Of a DNA stretch of 64,000 nt, positions 59,255-64,000 are shown piece after piece; the first letter of the stretch is position 1; each line of letters opens with the position of its first letter. Under the pieces are notes generated by a model that made no database searches, was not told the origin of the DNA, and was given only the letters and a program-made list of their open reading frames with translations. Origin of the DNA: CAWEWH01 sp963812775 (GTDB lineage: Bacteria; Pseudomonadota; Alphaproteobacteria; Rhizobiales; Beijerinckiaceae); the NCBI GenBank assembly GCA_963812775.1, contig CAWEWH010000009.1, forward strand, positions 496,001 to 560,000, read 5' to 3'. A program made the position numbers and the translations under genes.

Positions 59255-60517
59255 TCAGCGCGAGTTGCCCCCCGCCAGCGCCTTGTCGAGCAAGCCGGCA
59301 ACGGCCTTCGGATCGGACGGACAATCGGCCTCGAGCCACAAGCGCCGGGCGCGCTCGAGGGCGGCGCCCACCTGCGGGCCCGCGGCGATTCCCCGTGCCA
59401 GAACATCGGCCCCGGAGAGCGGAAAGGCCGGCACCGGCGCCTCGCCGGCCACCAGGGCGGCGAGCGCCTGCCTGCCGGCATCAGTGACGATCGGACGTGG
59501 CTCGCCATCCATCATGGCGAGCACGTCGCGCGTGACGGCAAGCCCGTGCTCGACCACAAGGCGGCGCACGGCGCCTCGATCGAGGGGTGCGGCCTCGTCG
59601 TGCAGCCCGACGGCAAGCGCTGCCATCGCCAGGAGACGCGCATGCGCGGCGTTGGACAGCCGCAGGCCTTCGCGCAGCCGCTCGGCATCCTCGGCGACGA
59701 ACACGGCCAGCGCGGCGAGCCGCGCCGTTGCATCCGGCGCGCGGCCGGCCGCCGCCTCGGCGGCAATGATGCGCGCCAGTCGTCCCTGGTCGATCACGTC
59801 GCCGGTCACATAGGCGAGCAAGCCAAGCTCGGCCATGACGGCGATCGCACCGCCCGCGCCCGGCGCCTTGAGGAGCTTCAGGAACTCCGCGCTAATCCGT
59901 TCGCGCGAGAGAATCCGCAGGCCCTCCCGTTCAGCCAGAGCCGCCGCCGTGGCGTCGCGGTGAATGTTGCCTGTTCCGTACTGCGCGTGGAAGCGGAACA
60001 GGCGCAGTATCCGCAGATAATCCTCGCGGATGCGCGCCGCCGGATCGCCGATGAAGCGCACGCGCCGCGCCTTGAGATCGTCGAGGCCGCCGACCGTGTC
60101 GTGCAGCCCGCCGTCACGGCTCACCGAAAGCGCGTTCATGGTGAAGTCACGCCGTTCGGCATCGCGCTTGAAGTCGCGGCCGAAGCGCACCTTGGCGCGT
60201 CGGCCGTCGGTGGCGATGTCCTCGCGCAAGGTGGTGACCTCGTAGGGCACGCCGCCGACAACGACCGTGACGGTGCCGTGCTCAATGCCGGTGGGCACCG
60301 CCTTGAAGCCCGCTGCCTTGGCGCGGCGCGTCACTTCGGCGGGCTCCGCCGTCGTCGCAATGTCGATGTCGCCGGGCGCGAGCCCCAAGAGCGCGTTGCG
60401 GACCGCGCCGCCGACGAGGCGCGTCTCCTCGCCGCCTCCGTCGAGGGCATCGAGGAGACGCGCCACATCGGGCCGCCGCAGCAACGACGCGACGGCGTCC
60501 GGCGTTTCGCTGCTCAT
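59255..60517 (-). CDS. cca: CCA-adding tRNA nucleotidyltransferase
   Basis: This class II nucleotidyltransferase of 420 residues matures tRNA 3' ends. The head domain has RLVGGAVRNALLGLAPGDID with the catalytic DID; the usual GG-VRD reads VRN here. RRDFTMNALSVSRDG and the template motif IREDYLRILRLFRFHAQYG follow. Its start overlaps the stop of the DUF6111 gene by 4 nt, placing it in the DUF1285-Nudix-DUF6111-cca operon, conserved in Hyphomicrobiales. Confidence 0.94.
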   Translation of the reverse strand: MSSETPDAVASLLRRPDVARLLDALDGGGEETRLVGGAVRNALLGLAPGDIDIATTAEPAEVTRRAKAAGFKAVPTGIEHGTVTVVVGGVPYEVTTLREDIATDGRRAKVRFGRDFKRDAERRDFTMNALSVSRDGGLHDTVGGLDDLKARRVRFIGDPAARIREDYLRILRLFRFHAQYGTGNIHRDATAAALAEREGLRILSRERISAEFLKLLKAPGAGGAIAVMAELGLLAYVTGDVIDQGRLARIIAAEAAAGRAPDATARLAALAVFVAEDAERLREGLRLSNAAHARLLAMAALAVGLHDEAAPLDRGAVRRLVVEHGLAVTRDVLAMMDGEPRPIVTDAGRQALAALVAGEAPVPAFPLSGADVLARGIAAGPQVGAALERARRLWLEADCPSDPKAVAGLLDKALAGGNSR

Positions 60518-60771
60518 CGAAACTGGCCCGGCACCAATTTCCCGTTTTCAAGGTGCGGTGGCACGAAGGCGCCCTGCTCGCGCTTGCCGGTCACGCCCGT
60601 GTAGATGAGGAAGCCGATGGCGATCACCAGGCCGGCGATGGCGAGCCATGGGATGTGGTCGCCCCAGGCTTCCCGCGTCAGCGGATTGCGGCGGCTCAGC
60701 AGGAGATAGAGCCCGAAGGCGCCAAACGGGATGAGGAACAGAGCCAGCTCTTCAAAGAGCGCGCGCGTCAT
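60514..60771 (-). CDS. DUF6111 family membrane protein
   Basis: This 85-residue protein has two transmembrane helices (about 7-24 and 40-60) and the conserved tail GAFVPPHLENGKLVPGQF. It overlaps the Nudix gene before it and cca after it by 4 nt each. This fixed position between a CoA pyrophosphatase and cca is typical; function unknown. Confidence 0.88.
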   Translation of the reverse strand: MTRALFEELALFLIPFGAFGLYLLLSRRNPLTREAWGDHIPWLAIAGLVIAIGFLIYTGVTGKREQGAFVPPHLENGKLVPGQFR

Positions 60772-61409
60772 GACCCGTAAAGCCTCTCATAGAGATTGCG
60801 GATGATACCCGCCGTGGCGCCCCAGATGTAGCGCTCGCCGAACGGGATCGCGTAATAGCGCCGCGTGCGGCCCTGAAACTCGCGCGCATGACGCTGAAAG
60901 TTGCCCGGCTCCATCAAAAATCCCAACGGCACCTCGAAGGCATCGTCAACCTCGATCGGGTTGATGGCAAGCTTGAAGGTGGGCTCGACGAGACCCACCA
61001 CCGGCATGATGCGAAAGCCGGTGCCGGTGATATAGGGGTCGAGGTAGCCGAGCGGCGTGACCAGCCGCCGGTCGAGGCCGATCTCCTCCTCGCCCTCCCG
61101 CAGCGCCGCCATCAGCGGCGAGCCGTCGGCGCGATCCACCTTGCCGCCCGGAAAGGCGATCTGGCCGCTGTGCTGGCGCAGCGTCCCGGTCCGCTGCGTC
61201 AACAGCACCGTCGCTTCCGGCCGACGCACGATGGGAACGAGCACCGCGGCCGGGGCGGTATCGGCCTCCGGCACCGGCGGGACGGTTTGATCGAGATCGT
61301 GGTCGCCGCGCGGATTGGCGAGCGGCGAGCCGATCGCCGGCGGCGCCGGCTCAAGCCGTTTCGACGACAGGTCGAGGAACGTCGCGATGTCGAACGGGAC
61401 GGCGCTCAT
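60768..61409 (-). CDS. CoA pyrophosphatase, Nudix hydrolase
   Basis: This 213-residue Nudix enzyme of the CoAse (NudL/YeaB) group hydrolyses CoA or its oxidised forms. The Nudix box is FPGGKVDRADGSPLMAALRE followed by GEEEIGL, with the REx2EE metal ligands present. VLLTQRTGTLRQHSGQIAFP matches the NudL signature region. The three ATGs just before the start (tandem 14-bp repeat) may aid reinitiation after DUF1285. Confidence 0.9.
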   Translation of the reverse strand: MSAVPFDIATFLDLSSKRLEPAPPAIGSPLANPRGDHDLDQTVPPVPEADTAPAAVLVPIVRRPEATVLLTQRTGTLRQHSGQIAFPGGKVDRADGSPLMAALREGEEEIGLDRRLVTPLGYLDPYITGTGFRIMPVVGLVEPTFKLAINPIEVDDAFEVPLGFLMEPGNFQRHAREFQGRTRRYYAIPFGERYIWGATAGIIRNLYERLYGS

Positions 61410-61412
61410 GCG

Positions 61413-61440
61413 AGGTCATTCATGCCAGGTCATTCATGCC
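61413..61440. repeat. Tandem 14-bp duplication between DUF1285 and Nudix genes
   Basis: AGGTCATTCATGCC occurs twice head to tail, covering the stop codon of the DUF1285 gene and the spacer before the Nudix start. It creates extra minus-strand ATGs. Confidence 0.85.
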
Positions 61441-62063
61441 AGTCCTGCCAAGTCCTGGATATCGCGCGCCGGCGCCATCGGGAAGAAGACGCCGCCCGAC
61501 GCGACCCCGAACGTTTCCACGCCATCCATCATGCGCTCCTCGCCGCGCTCCACGAGATCGTACAGCAGCGGACGGGTGAGGCGCGCCCACAGATTGCCGC
61601 GCACGTGCACATAGGGCTTGAGCCCGGTCTGAACGCCGCCTTCGAAGCGCAGCGGATGCTGGTCGCCGGCCGCCACCACGTCGTCCACATTGGTGCGGAA
61701 ATTGAGGACGGCGTGCGCGCCCTGCGCCGTCACCGCCATCTCGACCGCCTGGAACGGCACGTCTTCCACGGTGATTCCCACCCGCTCGACCGGCGTCACC
61801 AGCACGTAGCGGTCGGGGTCCTTGCGCAAGATCGAGGCAAAAAGCTTAACAAGCGCCGGCCGGCCGATGGGCGTGCCCATGTAGAACCAGGTGCCGTCCC
61901 CGGCGATGCGCATGTCGAGGTCGCCGCAAAAGGGCGGATCCCATTTCTCCACAGGGCGCGGCTTGGCCGGCTGATTGAGGCCGCCGAGGCTCGAAAACAG
62001 CCCCTCGAGGCCGCTTCCATGCCGCTCCGGCGGTCCCGCAGCGCGATTCTCCGGCACGCTCAC
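61434..62063 (-). CDS. DUF1285 domain-containing protein
   Basis: This 209-residue protein matches DUF1285: CGDLDMRIAGDGTWFYMGTP, IGRPALVKLFASILRKD, VERVGITVEDVPFQAVEM and GLKPYVHVRGNLWARLTRPL. The family fold is a beta-rich domain of unknown function, possibly ligand binding. It heads the operon with the Nudix, DUF6111 and cca genes and is divergent from the MoxR gene; 249 nt separate the starts. Confidence 0.92.
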   Translation of the reverse strand: MSVPENRAAGPPERHGSGLEGLFSSLGGLNQPAKPRPVEKWDPPFCGDLDMRIAGDGTWFYMGTPIGRPALVKLFASILRKDPDRYVLVTPVERVGITVEDVPFQAVEMAVTAQGAHAVLNFRTNVDDVVAAGDQHPLRFEGGVQTGLKPYVHVRGNLWARLTRPLLYDLVERGEERMMDGVETFGVASGGVFFPMAPARDIQDLAGLA

Positions 62064-62312
62064 CTCCTGGACTCGGACGTCTGCGGCGATCGGTCTCGCC
62101 GGCTGGTCCGAACAGCGCCCCGATCACGCTGATTTAGTGTGCGCCATGCGAACCGCAAAGCGGCATGTTCTTCTCAAATCGACGAAATCACGGGATTGCG
62201 TTTGCCAAGCCCTTGCTGGCGGCACAGCAATGGCGGCACAATCCTTGCGGGTCCTCGCGGAGGGTGGCGTTACCAATTCCGGCCGGAAGCGGCTGCACAA
62301 GGAGTGTCGGGA

Positions 62313-63335
<1,023 letters not shown>

Positions 63336-63342
63336 GACCGCC

Positions 63343-64000
63343 ATGGCGCGGGTGACGGTCCTTCCCGAGGCTGGTCGCAGCCCGGGACGCCAATCCACCG
63401 AGGAAGCGCAGACGCTCGCCGCGCGCCTGCCGCGCCTTGTGCTCGAGGCGCGCCAGGTCGCCGCCGCCGTGCACGGCCTGCACGGGCGTCGGCGCGCCGG
63501 ACCGGGCGAGAGCTTCTGGCAATTCCGCCCGTTCACGGCCGGCGAGGCGGCGCAGCGCGTCGACTGGCGCCGCTCGGCGCGTGACGACCGCCTCTACGTG
63601 CGCCAGCGCGAGTGGGAAGCGGCGCAGACCTTCTGGCTGTGGATCGATCGCTCCGCCTCGATGGGCTACATGTCGTCGCTGGCGCGTGCCTCCAAGGTCG
63701 AGCGCGCCATGGTGGTCGGCTTCGCGCTGGCCGAGGTGTTGATCGAGGCGGGCGAGCGCGTCGGCTATCTCGGGCTGTTGCCGCCCCGCGCCTCGCGCCA
63801 CATCGCCGAGAAGATCGGCGAGGCGCTGATCAGCGACAAGAAGGGCCTCGACGTCGACATGGCGCCCGCCGACACGCTGTCGCCGCAGAACGAGGGCGTG
63901 CTGATCGGCGACTTCCTGGTGCCGCCGGCCACCCTCGAGACCTGCGTCGACGCCCTTGCGGGGCGCGGCGCGCGTGGCCACTTGGTGATGGTGGTCGATC
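63343..64000 (+). CDS. DUF58 domain-containing protein (partial, 3' end outside window)
   Basis: The visible 219 codons contain the DUF58 signature: RRAGPGESFWQFRPFTAGEA, then RVDWRRSARDDRLYVRQREW. A vWA-like segment WLWIDRSASMGYMSS with a DxSxS MIDAS motif follows. DUF58 proteins work with MoxR ATPases in a membrane-associated system of poorly known role; in this group a DUF4159 and further vWA genes usually follow. The gene runs off the window. Confidence 0.92.
   Translation, partial: MARVTVLPEAGRSPGRQSTEEAQTLAARLPRLVLEARQVAAAVHGLHGRRRAGPGESFWQFRPFTAGEAAQRVDWRRSARDDRLYVRQREWEAAQTFWLWIDRSASMGYMSSLARASKVERAMVVGFALAEVLIEAGERVGYLGLLPPRASRHIAEKIGEALISDKKGLDVDMAPADTLSPQNEGVLIGDFLVPPATLETCVDALAGRGARGHLVMVVD

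Noticed and set aside
62139..62312. N-terminal extension of the MoxR ATPase
   Set aside because: No conservation expected there, and a good GGAG site precedes ATG 62313.

Overview
This 64 kb window is high-GC chromosomal DNA from an alphaproteobacterium, most likely of the order Hyphomicrobiales (Xanthobacteraceae/Bradyrhizobiaceae-like). The inference rests on the gene neighbourhoods (uvrC-pgsA-moaD-moaE; prs, rplY, pth, ychF; MoxR/DUF58 divergent from DUF1285-Nudix-DUF6111-cca; petABC), on family-level protein features, and on dispersed intergenic palindromes typical of that group. No rRNA, tRNA, CRISPR array, prophage or intact insertion sequence was recognised.

Layout. 1-5.7 kb: a minus-strand tctCBA tricarboxylate-type transporter with a Rieske oxygenase downstream, a 1.35 kb gene-free repeat tract, and an outer-membrane beta-barrel gene. 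6-14 kb: glycosyltransferase, SDR, pgeF, midA-like, lgt, ubiK, YbjN, proC, TetR, csaA; several of these reading frames are broken, most heavily between 7.8 and 11.1 kb. 14-18.7 kb: a lower-GC accessory patch of small genes, including a DUF6481 protein, a pyruvoyl-dependent arginine decarboxylase and a duplicated small-gene locus. 18.7-24 kb: a MarR/OmpR-type regulator/histidine kinase operon, ilvE and a TRAP solute receptor. 24-34.8 kb: lytic transglycosylase, double DUF1428 protein, ychF, pth, rplY, prs, a broken amidase, a ParE/RHH toxin-antitoxin pair and a fasciclin protein. 35-50 kb: uvrC, pgsA, moaDE, a DHDPS-like/FAD oxidoreductase operon, a beta-carbonic-anhydrase homologue with an altered active site, a second TRAP receptor, a flavin-dependent oxidoreductase, GST, a gene behind a LexA-type box, nfi, a fused MaoC protein and a DUF4279 protein. 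50-53 kb: methionine-salvage genes mtnA-apt-mtnP. 53-56 kb: the cytochrome bc1 operon petABC. 56-64 kb: trmL, hemF, cca, Nudix, DUF1285, and the start of a MoxR/DUF58 operon.

Non-coding structure is the most distinctive part. A composite element made of two different hairpins (a then b, 12 nt apart, outer ends of the CTAGTGTG/CACACTAG type) occurs at 26.1 kb and 52.1 kb in opposite orientation on the DNA but in the same orientation relative to flanking transcription. Its stems show paired base changes between copies, and a half copy lies 8 nt before pth. Separate REP-like families sit at convergent gene junctions and probably act as two-way terminators. Reading-frame breaks cluster in a few genes and are more likely sequence errors than real decay, because the translated family motifs continue across them.
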